Shown: positions 12,598 to 24,790, numbered from the stretch's first letter. The stretch: DNA of 64,000 bases from Heliopora coerulea (GCA_030142905.1 JASJOG010000106.1:620001-684000); one strand, 5' to 3'. Notes: a model not told the origin generated them from the letters alone. Numbers and translations are program-made.

Positions 12598-14188
12598 GTT
12601 ATTAAAGATTAAATTTTTTTTTATGGAGGTAAATATTTTAGAAGATGAGAGAAGATCATTTAGTCGGTCGTACTGATCGTGTAAGTCATTAATGAAGTGA
12701 GCGTGTTCACATTTGAGAAAGTGTTGGCCAACTGCACTGGTGTTATGTTGAGTAGAATGTTCGGAATGACGTTTGTGAAGACAACGGTTGGTTTTACCTA
12801 TATATGTTTTGTTGCAGCCAGGACAAGTAATTTGGTAGTCGACATTATTGCGAGACATTTCCGGAATCTTATCTCTGTTGGAAATAAAATAGGAGACTTT
12901 TTCATGTCATAAATAACGATAAATTTAACGGGTTGATTGAGATGACGCGGAATTTTCGAAATGCATGATTTAACTAGATTTTCACTTTGTTTACCAAGGA
13001 AAGGAATACGCATCCAAATTTTAAGTAAATTGTTATCATCACAAGACCTATTCGTTTTAATCGTAAAAGCGTTGTATTTACGTTTTAGTTTATGAATTAG
13101 AAAATATTTTACGCTGTTGGGATAACCATTCCACGACATACAAGATTTTAGAAAACTGATTTGGTTGTTAAAAAGCTTTCTTGAGCTACAAATTTTAAAA
13201 GCGCGGTTAAAAAGAGACTTTATCCATGCAGTTTTGCGTGAAAAGGTTCAAAGCTTGTAAAGTGCGTATACTGACCAGTGTGAGTATCTTTACGATAAAC
13301 GTCAGTACCATGAGTCGAAATTTTAATGTCTAAAAAATGGATATTACCATTAGGAAAAGTATCAACTGTAAATTTTAAGTTTTTATCAAATTTGTTAAAT
13401 TTCGTTAACACCGATGGGACGTTGGAAGGTTTAATCAAAAGGAGAGTATCGTCAACATATCCTTGGTAAAATTCTATGATACCGCTATTAATGAGATCTG
13501 AAACTATAATCCGTTCAAACTCAGCTAGTATGATGTTTGCCAAGACAGGTCCTAGTGAAGATCCCATAGATACACCGTCAATTTGTTCATATAACTGGTT
13601 GTAAAAGAAAAGGTGGTTTTATTGCAGCAATCCAAAATCAGCTTTTTCAAAGTGCGTTTTGTTAAAGTGGTACTTAATAAATTTTCATTATAAATTTGGT
13701 CTGAGATAATATTAACTGTGCGAGATAGTGGAACATTAGTAAATGGTGATTCAATATCGAAAGAACCAAACTGGTATCCTTCATTTAATTATTGTTTGGG
13801 AATGTTTTGGATGTGTGTAACAGCGTCGAAAGAGTCTGAAAGTTTAAACTCATTTACGGTTAGCGGGTTTAATAGTGAAGAAAGAAATTTACCGACATTG
13901 TAATGTGGAGTATTAATCGTGTCAATAATTGGCCGAAATTTTGGAAGGGAAGAAAATGTTTTGTGTGTTTTAGGTAAACCATGTCCTCAACCGAAATGTG
14001 CTGCCTTGGGACGTAGAAAACTGTAATCACTGTTAGTAATTTCGCCTCGTTTGTGCAAAGTTAATAGGTATTTTTGTAAAGAAGAATGTCTAGTGGGTGT
14101 AGGGTCAGATACTATTTTCTTAAACTTATTAGGGTCAACAAAAAGAGACTTAACAGAACACACATAATCACTGCGTTTCATTAACACA

Positions 14189-17100
14189 CAGTGGCGTAGC
14201 CAGCGGTCACGCTGGTCATGCTGAGCGTGACTAAAAATTTCCCTAAAAAAAGGGAAAATGTCCCTTTGAATTTTCAAATGTAAACTGCAATTAATCATCA
14301 AAGTTTTTCGCAAATTTGCCCTACGCATGGTTTCTGTTATGATCAAATCCATAGCTTTCTCAGTAACTTCCACTGCTATTCGGCACATTTCGTTTACACC
14401 CACTTATTCCACGTATTTCGTGGTATTTTAAGAGTTGGTCGTGCTCAGAAAATTCAGCGTGACCAACTCTAATATTTTATAGAAGAAATACTTGCATTCT
14501 GATTGGTTAACGGCTTCAGCGCATGCTCAAATGCGCTGTTTTGGAAGATCTAGTCACGTTGAATAAAATCAGCGCGACTACTTTGTATTTCCTCTTTACT
14601 TGCGAGATTTACACTCGTGTGTTCGGCGTTAGTGGTTAATTTGTTTAAAGAAATAAAACAATGGCTTCATCATCAAGCGTAACAAATCGGGCTGTTCCTG
14701 AAGCCGATGTCATTAGTGGTTTGTTAAAGAAATCGTTCTCTGCTCGACCATCTGCGGAGCAAAATGTTATTGTGAAACAGCGACCTACGCCAAATCTCAG
14801 TTTGACCACCGGCCAAAGGAGTTTTAGGGATTCCTGGTATGAGAAGAAAGATTGGTTTTGTGGAAGTTTGAGTTTGAAGGCGATGTTCTGCTGGCCTTGT
14901 CTTTTATTTTGTCCAAGCAACTCAGCTACATGGGCAAATACTGGCTACACCAACTTAAGAAACTTCCTCACTGATTGTAAGAAGCATGAGAAGGCAAAAT
15001 CGCACATGGGTGCGTACAAGACGTGGAAAACATATGGCTCTGGAGTTCGTGTAGACTCTCTTATTTCCCAAGCCCGCCGTGATGAGATTCAACGACACAA
15101 TGAAGAGGTAAGGCAAAACAGAGAAATACTTAAGACCATAACAGAAGCTGTTTTATATCTATCTAGACAAGAAATGGCCTTTCGAGGCCATGATGAATCT
15201 GAAGACAGTTTAAATAAAGGAAATTATAGAGAATTGCTTGAGAGCTTTGCCAAGATGGATTCAGTGTTTGAGAGGCGATTGCATGGTAGGTTGTCTGAAA
15301 TTAGATTGGGAGGAGATAGTCATTTTACTGGGGTCTCCCCTGACATTCAGAATGATCTCATCCATTGCATTGATTCTATAATTGAAGATCAAATTTTCCA
15401 AGAGATCAATGATTGTACTTTTTTGAGTGTACAGGTTGATGAAACAACAGATGTATCAACAAAAGAACAATTAAGTATGATAGTTCGTTTAGATAAAGGG
15501 AGTGAAATTGTTGAACGGCAGCTTGCTTTGGTTGATGCTAGTTCTAACAGGAATGCTACTGCTATATCTCAAGTGGTGAAAGATACATTAAGTAATCATA
15601 CTAATGTAAAGGAAAAGCTGATTGTCCAAACCTATGATGGTGCATCTGTAATGTCAGGTCATATTAATGGAGTTCAAGCCCAAATACGCCAGGAGTATCC
15701 TTTTGCACATTTTGTTCATTGTGCTGCACACAGGTTAAATCTTGTATTGTGCCAGTCAGCATCATCTATTTCACCAGTCAAAGTTTTTTTTGTTAATATT
15801 GCAGCTTTTTCAACATTTACAAGTAATGCTCCTAGAAGAAAGGCATTCCTTTCTTCACATAATCTTGAATTTCCCAGTCCAGGTGATACAAGATGGTATT
15901 ACCGAGCTCGTGTTGTGAATGTTCTGTATGACAATTATCAAAAACTTTTGGAGATTTTTGAAAATGTTGTCGATCACCCAAATGGATAGGATGATGATAC
16001 CCTGAGCAAGGTAAGTGGTTTACTTGGGTACCTTGATGATTTTTTGTTCAGTTTTTTAGTTTGTGTTTTTCAGGCAATTCTGGAGAAGTCAAGCATACTG
16101 TATGCAATTCTACAAAACACAGACACTGATTTCTGTTTTGGAATGAGAAAGATAGAAAAGTTCAAGGACTTTGTTTCTTCTCTGAGGATTGATGTGAAAT
16201 ATTCTGCATTTTATGATGAAGCAGTGGAGAAAGTAGGTCATCATCCAGAATCCAGATTACAACGAAAACACAATTATAAACAAATTTTCTTTGAAATTCT
16301 TGATGCTATTGTAGGTATGTTGAATGACCGTTTTCATGATATGGAACGGTTTGGGTTTTTAGATCTTATAAATCCCTCAGCATTTAAGAAATGGAAAGGG
16401 AAAGTAGCCTCTGATAAACTTGGTCTTCTCAAAGACATGTATGAAACCTTATTTGAGCTACCAATGCTTAAAAGTCAGCTTGCATTTGTTTATAATGACA
16501 CAGATTTTCATAAAGATACTAGCATGGAATTGCTTAAGTATATTTTCAAGTTTAATCTTCAATCTAGCCTTCATGAAGTTGTGAAGTTGCTTAAAATGAA
16601 AGGTCACTGTTGAAAGGTCATTTTCTTGTTTAAAAAGGGTAAAGAGTTATTTGAGAAACACCATGGGTCAAGGTCGACTTAGCTCTCTCCGTAGGATTTC
16701 CATCCATAGAGATATTTTACAAGAGATGGAGGAAGCAAATGTTTTCCATGAGGAAGTGATTAAAAAGTTTGTTGAGAAACCCAGAAGGCTAGCATTTTTA
16801 TATAAATGACTTTCCACAACTTGTTCCTGTTGTAAACACAATAATAGGCTAACATTAAATTTTTTTCTCAGCAGGTGTAAGGTGTTATGCCTTGTGAAAC
16901 AAACTTCACCATTTTGTTATCTTCTCTTGGATTTAGTGTCCCTGCATAAGGGAAATGTGGTGAAATGAATTCAATTTTACCCTCAGTTCCAGTGTCACAG
17001 TCCTTGTATTAATACACCTGTATTATTATGGGGAGATACCCACTTAGAATGTGGTGACCCCAATCTCATATCTTCTAATTTCCTTTAATAATGTTAAAAT

Positions 17101-17678
17101 CATTCTTTGTATTATTATAGCAGTCTTGTATGATTATGGGAGATAAAATTAAAATTTAAATTAAAATTTAAAATTAAAACCAATTAAAATTTAAAATTAA
17201 AATTAAAATTTAAACCACTTTAAATGTGGTGACCTCGTGTGTTATACTGGTTTATTTGAAACGTTTTCTGCCTTGAACTGACCAGTTACTGGCTGTGATG
17301 AATGTATACTAATACTAGCACACTGTGTGCTACGTTATATATGTATCCATTTGCGCTGTATTTGTTCTGAGCCCACAGCGCATGTTTTCCGTCTGACCGG
17401 ACTTCAACTACATTTAACGTACGCATTTCAATAGTTATTTGTAATGTAATGTATTTAAACCCAACTGTATAAAATTAAATGAAATAAAAATTTACTTGTT
17501 CATTGAAAGCGTGTTGCTCTGACTTGTTAAAATCAGCGAAAAAGGTGCATTTTCCGGCGATCTAGGGGGTTGAATTTTCAAAAATTTTACCGCTCGGCGC
17601 CAACCATGGTGGCGCCTCGTGGGCGAACATTAAACCTAAATTTGCGTGACCAAACATTTTGTGCTGGCTACGCCACTG
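14189..17678 (+). mobile_element. hAT DNA transposon, 3.49 kb
   Basis: The 16-bp inverted ends read CAGTGGCGTAGCCAGC at 14189 and its complement ending at 17678. An 8-bp duplication, TTAACACA, lies at 14181-14188 and 17679-17686, as hAT transposases make. Removing the element rejoins the PLE-1 frame. It holds one transposase gene with breaks. The rest (16810-17678) is non-coding, with an AAATTAAAATT-type low-complexity stretch near 17150-17215. Confidence 0.95.
14661..16809 (+). pseudogene. hAT transposase (TTF-type zinc finger / DUF4371), broken
   Basis: The start is ATG 14661. Residues about 55-110 form a TTF-type zinc-finger-like region (WYEKKDWFCGSLSLKAMFCW). A DUF4371 and RNase-H-like core follows with VQVDETTDVSTKEQ and HCAAHRLNLVL. 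An in-frame TAG at 15987-15989 interrupts the frame, which otherwise continues open to a TGA at 16611-16613. A GTAAGT just after the TAG could suggest an intron, but reading through keeps family-like sequence, so I prefer a nonsense mutation. The C-terminal hAT dimerisation motif (ERSFSCLKRVKSYLRN) lies in another frame up to 16809. A direct repeat, GAAAGGTCA, marks the break, and some residues before it seem deleted. Confidence 0.88.
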
Positions 17679-17697
17679 TTAACACAATACCAGTTCC

Positions 17698-18807
17698 CTT
17701 GACATCCCAAAACTAAAACCTGATAGTTGTTTGGTTCCTGGGTCACTGCATTTACTTTTTGATTTAAAGGTCAGTAACACTAAAACCAGTTTTTTAAACA
17801 ATCTCTCGAAGCTTCTTCAGAATCGGTTGCATATCAAGCTTGCTGGGGAGACGGTTTATGATAATAACAGTGAGAGTTTTTATAGTGTCTACAAGGACCT
17901 GTATAAAACCAATTCACAGAGGGACAATATGATTGAATACGGTATAGGGTCCCAAAATCTGCGAAAGCTTATCAGTAAAGACGACTCTGGTGCTACTTCG
18001 GGTGATGCCACAAAGGTCTCTGAAAAACTAATGTATGACATTTTTGGTACAAAGCAGAAGATCTGTTTAGATAGGATTATCAGCGATCACGGTTTTTACT
18101 CGCCCTTTCCAATGAACAATAATTTCCTGTATATTATCACCTTACCCCAGTCAGAAGATATTCTAGTAGCTCAGAGTGGTGAAACACTTGGCGACTATAG
18201 CCTCGAAAACCTTGAGTTGGAGTATGAAACTATTGAAAACCAAACTATTGCGGATGAGGCTGCATCTCTATACACACTTGCTCGTTCTTTGACATATGAA
18301 CACGTGACTCTTTTCAAGAATGTTGTATGGGCTGCAGCTTCCACTTTGATTAATGAAAGCATTAACATACCTCGCCAGTCAATGAAAGCTATCGTTATGT
18401 TCTTTACAAATAAAACGCGGACAGATAGTGAAGAATACATTTATCCTAATATGTCAGAGGTTAGAATACAAATCGAAGGTATTCCTAACCAAGTTTACTT
18501 TCAAGGATTAGAAAAGGCACGGTTCTATGACGAGGCAATGCGTTTATTTGGCTCTAAGGACGAAAAGGACCAGTTCATGACACCTCAAAAGTTCTACAAA
18601 GGCAAGTTCGCTTTAGTTATTGATCTAAGGTCCACAGAGGAGGTATTTAAAACTTGTCATGTTAAAATGATAGTTAACACACAGAGTGGCATTCTTTTCG
18701 AGATCAAAAAGACCGCACACACTGGAGACATAAATTGTAAGATATTTGTTGTATCCGATGGTCTTGCCAATTTCATGAACAATGACTTGAAAAGCATCAA
18801 GTATTAA
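17698..18807 (+). pseudogene. Putative major capsid protein, 5'-truncated copy
   Basis: About 369 codons are open from the truncation to TAA 18805-18807. They align throughout with the 412-residue protein at 32316-33554, sharing blocks such as LRKLISKDDSGATSG, LMYDI.GTKQ, MVAQSG/LVAQSG, LENLELEYETIENQ and VNTQSG. The first 40 or so residues are missing. A packaging ATPase follows 19 bp later. The capsid assignment rests on the neighbour pair and on recall of the cnidarian Polinton family, and no structure test was possible. Confidence 0.7.
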
Positions 18808-18826
18808 GTTATAATGTATTATACAG

Positions 18827-19426
18827 ATGGAGACACCTTTCAACATGATCATTTGTGGCATGACAAACTGTGGGAAAACTTACTATCTTTTAAGTATGAT
18901 TGAAAAACATTATAGGAAACACTTTGATTATATCATTTTAATTCGTCCAACATTCACGTGGAATAAAACCTACCAAGAATGGAAATATATAAATGATCCC
19001 TATTTTATTGCTATGGAGTGTGATCAAGATAAAGTTGACAGAATATTACACTTTGTTCAGGAAATCTATAAAGACACTAACAGTTTAATAGTTCTACACG
19101 ATTGTGCTGTTAGTCAGGATGTCAAAAATAGAACCAGTGAGTTGGTCAAATTGGCTTTCTCTGCTAGGCACTTTGGTCTTTCAACAATATTCATAACGCA
19201 ACAGTTAAACAGTATTTCTAAACCTTATAGAGATGTTGCGAAGGTAATTTCTTGTTATAACCCAAACGAAGACGATATGAATGTCATTTTCCGCAGGCAT
19301 CTAGTTCATAGTTCCAAACAAGAGAGAAACCAAATTATAGAAAAGTTAAAAAACACCAAATATGCAACTTTGGAAATCAATTTACGCTATCCTTACGATT
19401 ATAAAATTTTATTCCCGCAAAAATAA
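18827..19426 (+). CDS. FtsK/HerA-type genome-packaging ATPase, older copy
   Basis: The 199 residues are open from ATG 18827 to TAA. The P-loop is GMTNCGKT at residues about 9-16, a Walker B-like segment ends SLIVLHDCA, and a TQQL motif follows near residue 125. It matches the ATPase at 31661-32305 along its length. Such ATPases drive viral DNA into capsids in Polintons and NCLDV. In the Walker B segment the pair that reads DD in the other copy reads HD here, which may weaken activity. It sits between the capsid gene and the small-protein gene. Confidence 0.88.
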   Translation: METPFNMIICGMTNCGKTYYLLSMIEKHYRKHFDYIILIRPTFTWNKTYQEWKYINDPYFIAMECDQDKVDRILHFVQEIYKDTNSLIVLHDCAVSQDVKNRTSELVKLAFSARHFGLSTIFITQQLNSISKPYRDVAKVISCYNPNEDDMNVIFRRHLVHSSKQERNQIIEKLKNTKYATLEINLRYPYDYKILFPQK

Positions 19427-19427
19427 A

Positions 19428-19932
19428 ATGCGTGTTATCATAAATGGAATGCCGCGACGCAAAAATACAAAACCTGAAACCATTGATAAGGTTATTGAAA
19501 AAATATCAACTGCAGAAGAGGAATTTAAAAATCTGTGAAGTGATACTGAGGAAAAGATTAAAAATGTTGAACCACAAACAACCACTAATGACGACACAAC
19601 AGAGAAAAAGAGGAATGTACTCTTAAAATTAGCAGAAGATGATGCCTTAGACAAATCTGTGGCTTACATGAAAAAAGGCCAGTCACAAGGTAATTAACAA
19701 GTTTTATACAAATTATGAACGCAAAAGAATGCAAAAAACTAATGAGTTCTTGACTGACCTTTTGATTAGTAGATTCTCTAATACATTGGGTGGTTTTGAT
19801 GCTATTAAGTCTTCTGAGGAATTGAGCAAAGAATTGAAAAATGATGAACTGTTAAAAAGGGATGTGTTCTCATTGGTGGAAAAAATAACTCCATACATCC
19901 CATTACTTGGAATCCTATCAGGTGGAATCACA
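19428..19932 (+). pseudogene. Small Polinton protein, older copy, broken
   Basis: It starts at ATG 19428, two bases after the ATPase stop. An in-frame TGA lies at 19536-19538, and a frame change before 19729 moves the reading into the frame holding NEFLTDLLISRF...GILSGGIT. The second half aligns closely with residues about 85-165 of the protein at 31057-31668. It ends abruptly near 19932, where unrelated sequence follows. Function is unknown. The conserved part is alpha-helical with a hydrophobic PYIPLLGILSGG segment. Confidence 0.75.
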
Positions 19933-20009
19933 ACTGCAAGAGGAAGACTCTCCATAATTCATTATGGTTTAACTTCATGGAGGTACCAGATTATTTTTTA
20001 CACCGACTT

Positions 20010-20830
20010 TAAAAAGCTTAATTTAATTGACTGGAGCAGTACTTCAGAAAATATGCCAATGTTTAGAAATTCGCCTCTTAAGCCTTATCCGCATAAAAGC
20101 CATAAGTATGGTTAGAATTGGGTGAAAAACAAATAAGTGCGCCAAACTTTCCCAATGCTTCTAAAATGTTCTTTTCCACCCAAACTTATAAAACAAATCG
20201 AATTTCGTCTTTTCGACGAGTTACGGTGAAAATTTTTCAAACTCGTAAAAAACATTTTATCTCGTCAAGATAAGACGATTAGTTAAACGAACAGTGAAAC
20301 AGTTGAGGCTTCAGTTAGTTGCATTTGTCGAATGTTTGCCAAACCTCGCCAATGGTTGTAAAATGATCGTTTCGGGCCAGAGAAGAAAATAAAAGCATTA
20401 GTTGATTGATTGGAGCAATAGTTCAGAAAATATGCCAATGTTTCAAAATTGGCCTCTTAAGCCTTATATGCCTAAAAGCCATAAGTATGGTTAAAATTGG
20501 GTGAAAAGCAAATAGGTGTGCCAAACTTTCCCAATGCTTCTAAAATGTTCTTTTCCACTAAAACACCATAAAACAAATCGAGTTTCGTCGATACGACCAG
20601 TTTATGTGAAAATTGTTCAAACTGGTAAAAAAAAACTTTTTATCTTGTCTAGATAAGACGATTAGTGAAACGAACAGTGAAACAGTTGAGGCTTCAGTTA
20701 GATAGATTTTTCGAATGTTTGCCAAACCTGGCCAATGGTTGTAAAATGATCTTTTCGGGTCAGAGAAGAGATTAAAAGCATTAGTTAATTGCTTGGAGAG
20801 GTACTTCAGAAAATATGATTGATGAAATTT
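20010..20830 (+). repeat. Satellite continuation, two direct units
   Basis: Two more direct 380-bp units are recognised by GACTGGAGCAGTACTTCAG, the GACGATTAGTGAAACGAACA block and GTTGAGGCTTCAGTTAG. About 75 bp between 19933 and 20009 is unassigned. Confidence 0.85.
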
Positions 20831-22880
20831 GATTTGTTTTATGATGTTTGAGTAGAAAAGAGCATTTTAGAAGCGTTTGGAAAGTTTAGCAGAGGTATTT
20901 GGTTTTGATCCAATTTTCACCTTACTTCTAGCTTTTAGGGATATAACGGCTAAGAGGCCAGTTTATAAATATTCGAACATTTTGTAAACAAGTGGTCGAA
21001 ACATCGAATTTTTGATTGTATGATCGTCCCTGACCCAAAGACATCTTTTTAGAGCCATTGGCGAAGTTTGGCAAAGATTTGATAAGTGCAACGAACTGCA
21101 GACTCCCCAGTTTCACTGTTCGTTTTACTGTTCGTCTTATCTCGACAAAATAAAGCGTTTTTTCTGACTTTGAAAAGATTTCACAACAACTTAATGAATC
21201 GATGAAATTTGATTCGTTTTATAATGTTATAGTGGAAGAGAAACATTGTAAACAAGTAGTGGAATGAATGAAGTTTTGATTCTATTGTCGTCTCTGACCT
21301 AAAAATATCATTTCAGAACCATTGGCGAGGTTTGACAAAGATTCAATAAGTGCAACGTACTGCAGCCTATCCAGTTTCCCAGTTTGTATTACTAACCGTC
21401 TTATCTAAAGGGCATAAAGTGTTTCTTTCGAGTTTGAGAAATTTTCACAGCAACTTGTTGAATAGAAAAAATTGAATTTGTTTTACTATGTTTGAGTGGA
21501 AAAGGACATTTTAGAAGCATTGGGAAAGTTTGTCAGAGGTATTTCGTTTTGATCCAATTCTAACATTACTTCTAGCTTTTAAGAGTATAACGGTTAAGAG
21601 GAAAATTTCTAAACATTGGTATACTTTGTAATGCCAGGATTGGAATCAATGAACTTTTTTAAGATATAAAGAAACCGAAGACGAAAAATGCAAAAGCAAA
21701 CAACTCCATGTACGAACTGATTTTGCCGTTGTCGACTACCATCAAATTAAAATATCCGCCCTCAGCCATGCTCGTATTTACTTGAATTACACAATTTTGT
21801 TCGTATATAAATGATAGAACGGTGAAATACGTTGAAGTGGGGAGAGCCAAAGGATGCAACTATTACTGTTTGGCAACAGAATTCTCAGGGCATATAGGAA
21901 TTGTTAGATCTTGAAATTCTTTCCAAATGTTGATGATACAAATTTGTGCAGCTCTTGATGATTGTTCTTCCTGACAAATTAATTGGCAAGGCTAAATATC
22001 AGAATCAAGGCTACTAGAGGTAATGATCATCAAAGAGGATATAGATGCCCACTACCTGGGTAAAGGTTAATCGTATGCTTGTCTAAATTTTCTAGGAACT
22101 GAAGTATAAATATGTCTAAACACGCTGTTGTCAATATGTATGCATTCTCAAAAACCCAAGGCTGTTAAACTTTCAATCATTGTTGATGTTTGTGCAAAAC
22201 TTGTGTGCAGTATATTTGATAATCAGTCCAGGAATCAAAAAGGTTTTTAAAGCAAGACAGCTTTTTCCAAAACATATAATTTGACTGTCAACACATTTCA
22301 GATAGGGATTTGTGGGGTAATTAAATTAATTAAATAGTTTCTAGTCTAGACAACCTGATCTAGGGGTAGAAGTAGGGGCCCAGATTGTGACACTTCCCAA
22401 TTAGAGATACCATACAAGTCTGTCCAGTCTAATTTTACTTCGCCTGCTTTTACTCAAGTCATCACACACAAGTCAAGAAGATGAGAAGATTAGAAAAATG
22501 AACAGTGAAACTGGTGAGGCTGCAGTTAGATGCACTTATCGAATTTTTGCCAAACCTCGCCAATGATTCTAAAATGATGTCGTAGGGTCTAAGATGACAG
22601 TAAAATCAAAAGTTCATTGATTGGAGCTCGGGTTGAGAAAATATGCCAATGTTTAGAAATTGGCCTTTTAGGCGTTATGTGCTACGAAGCCATAAGTAGG
22701 GTTAGAATTATGTCGAAACCATATGTGTCTAAAAAATATCCCAATGTTTCTGAAATGTTGTTTTCCAGTCAAATATCAAAAAAGAAATCGAATTTCATTG
22801 ACTAGAGAAGTTGCTGTGAAAATTTTTCAAAATGCAGTAAAACGCTCTATCTCGTCGAGATAAGACGATTAGTAAAGATA
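20831..22880 (-). repeat. Diverged satellite units, mostly inverted
   Basis: From 20831 to about 21640 the satellite landmarks appear on the minus strand (for example CGATGAAATTTGATTCGTTT at 21200 and TGTTCGTCTTATCTCGAC at 21118), in two diverged units. The stretch 21640-22480 has no recognised feature. A diverged direct unit returns at about 22480-22880. The switch in orientation marks an inversion at the edge of the array. Confidence 0.75.
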
Positions 22881-23399
22881 TTCAGCATTTAATTCTTTTC
22901 ACTGTCCATTTCGAAAAGACCTACAAAGACTTGGCCAGTTACAAACTGAACAATTGGTGTTCTAGTTATTCACATTCCAATTCTCAATTATATTAGGAGT
23001 GCATCAACTTGAAATCACGTTTATGAATGTGCTAAGTGATCAATAGTTAATTTAATTTTCCCATTCCCAAAAAAATTTAACAGGCTTTTCATTGTATACC
23101 ATCTGGAGACCGGCTTTTTTCAATATTTTGAGATATGAATACTTTGCTTTAGCCCAGCATTTTGAATTAACTATCTCCTCCTCCAAGGAAGAAACAAGGA
23201 AAACTGCCGAAATAACTCCAGAGGTTACAAGCTAGTCTGATTACATGTATTAGTCGTTTGACTGTTCAAATTGAAACTATTTTTGCATTTCATTCTTTTC
23301 GCTGTCCATTTCGGAAAGAGCCACGAGAGCGAAGTGCGAAATGAAGTTGAGAACAGAGCAACAGGTGTACAAGTGTACATGCCCCTATTCGATATTACA

Positions 23400-23820
23400 T
23401 CTTTTGCTGTTCATAATCAAAAATTATAGTATAATTAACTCCAACCTCAAACTCATTTACGCAAAACTACATTTATTTTTTTCAGTCGACAATCACTAGC
23501 GTAGATACGCAACCATTTAAAAAAAAGGACTTTCTATAGCGCATTAACACCATTCTACTATACATTAGGAATTCTAAAATTTCAACTACGCAAGAGAAAT
23601 ATCTGGTCTAATTGAAATTTTATTATTCCTAATGAATAGTAAGATAATGTTAATGGTCGTCTGTTGGCGCTATAGAATGTCCTTCGATGCAAATGTTTGC
23701 GTATCTACGCTTGTGAATGTCGATCGAATAAAATGAATGTATCTTTGTGTCAATAAATTTGAGGTTGGCGTTAATTGTCGTATATTTTCTGGTAATGAAA
23801 ATATACGAACAAAAGGTGTA
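23400..23820. mobile_element. Foldback/MITE-like inverted repeat, about 420 bp
   Basis: The arms are about 80 percent complementary over nearly the whole length. The left arm carries CCAACCTCAAACTCATTTAC, AGCGTAGATACGCAA and CTATAGCGC. The right arm carries the complements TTGCGTATCTACGCT, GGCGCTATAG and AATTTGAGGTTGG. The loop is about 25 bp near 23600. No frame is present. It is a non-autonomous foldback element, superfamily unknown. Confidence 0.7.
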
Positions 23821-23935
23821 TATTTAAAGCGAATCAATTTGAAATCACTTTTATGAAGGCACTAGGTGACTAGGTATCCAAAAATTTATGTGAACTCACC
23901 GATCTGTTTGAAATTTAACAGACTTCTCAATATAT

Positions 23936-24519
23936 TGTTACGAGCCTGTCTCTATTAAATTATGTGGCTGCTTTTGGTTCAATTTTCTCGCAACAAGGAA
24001 TACAAAACCAGCTATATTTTCAACTATTTATTTTATTATATTTGAATTGTTAAAGATTAGCGTCTTTATTCTTTCTAACCTTGAAGTATGTATTATACTG
24101 CCGTCAGACTGAGCACAACTCTGATCACTCCGTACGCTCTTTGGATTTTGGTTCTGTTGATTTGTTTGGTTCTTGACTTTGATAATTTCTTTTAAGACTT
24201 CGGTTTGTAATGATGTTATTCAGGTTAACGCCTTATGAATAATACATGCACTGCTGAATTGTGCTCTGCCTTTTATACGTTTAGCTAGGGGAAGAAACTA
24301 TAGACTATTTCCTTTACGTTAAATGGTGGGTGAAAGCTTGTTCCAGCACAGGATGTCCGTTACGTTATCTTGTGGGCTAAGGAGTTTTCCTGTTGCGTTT
24401 TGAGGTTTAACTATTTCCTCACTCATGCACGAAAGCAAATTACTCATGCACGAAAGCAATATATCCTAAATATAATATCTACTATACTGCCAAGTATACA
24501 GTATCTCATACATGTAACA
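23936..24519 (+). mobile_element. Probable solo LTR
   Basis: The sequence begins TGTTACGAGCC and ends CATGTAACA, so it has TG..CA ends inside a short TGTTAC/GTAACA inverted repeat. ATAT flanks both sides. It interrupts the second copy of a dispersed repeat whose first copy (near 23090) is continuous at this point. No internal coding region or primer site is present. Start is accurate to about 2 bp. An 18-bp direct duplication (ACTCATGCACGAAAGCAA) lies near 24421-24460. Confidence 0.55.
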
Positions 24520-24790
24520 ATATCCTGTCTGGAGACCCGCTTTTACTGGCTTTCTTCTTATTTTGAGATTTCAATGCCCGGCTTTGACCTAGCAATTTGA
24601 ATCGACTTTATTCCTCTTGCTGCAAAGCAACCAGCCAAACTACCAAAATAATTCCAGACGTTAAAAACTATTCTATATAAGTGTATTGGTTCAAAGTTCA
24701 ATTGAAACCTTTTCAACATTTAATTCTTTTAGCTGGCTGTTTTGGATAGACCCACTACGGCAAAGTGCAGTTAAAAATTGACAACCAGTG

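Larger units (their letters stand above)
12598..17697 (-). pseudogene. PLE-1: Penelope-like reverse transcriptase plus GIY-YIG, decayed and split by a hAT element
   Basis: Penelope-like elements encode a reverse transcriptase joined to a GIY-YIG endonuclease. On the minus strand the parts come in order. A short N-terminal piece (KGTGIVLMKRSDYV) is split by the hAT element, with some of it at 17679-17697 and the rest below 14188. The finger and thumb region is at about 13987-14180. The palm has GSSLGPVLANI and the catalytic YVDDTLLL at 13220-13567. A linker is at 12798-13139. The GIY-YIG domain (TCPGCNKTYIGKTNRCLHKR) is at 12598-12858. At least five stops or frame changes separate them. The C-terminus is cut off where the satellite resumes. 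PLE-3 at 56.8 kb belongs to the same subfamily. The upper boundary with the Polinton fragment is uncertain by about 10 bp. Confidence 0.85.
17698..19932 (+). mobile_element. Fragment of an older Polinton-like element
   Basis: Three consecutive genes (capsid-like, packaging ATPase, small protein) match, in the same order and orientation, the leftward genes of the large element at 29.5-48.0 kb (33554 down to 31057). The fragment starts inside the capsid gene at the PLE-1 boundary and ends inside the small-protein gene near 19932, so both ends are truncated. No terminal repeats remain. Base composition is more balanced than in the large element, and none of the GC-rich triloop palindromes of that element are present. 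Confidence 0.85.
22881..24790. repeat. Two copies of an unclassified dispersed repeat
   Basis: Shared segments include TTTAATTCTTTT followed by a CTGTCCATTTCG-like block, GAAATCAC(G/T)TTTATGAA, and CTGGAGACC(G)GC followed by CTTTGAGA-like text. Copy 1 covers about 22881-23345. Copy 2 is scattered over 23285-23425, 23825-23935 and 24520-24790, because a foldback element and a solo LTR sit inside it. No coding capacity is seen. Confidence 0.6.

Noticed and set aside
15990..16068. Intron in the hAT transposase after GTAAGT
   Set aside because: Reading through gives family-like residues in the same frame, and only the upstream TAG breaks it.
18195..18861. Minus-strand frames over the truncated capsid gene
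   Set aside because: Shadows of the plus-strand gene that aligns with the second copy.
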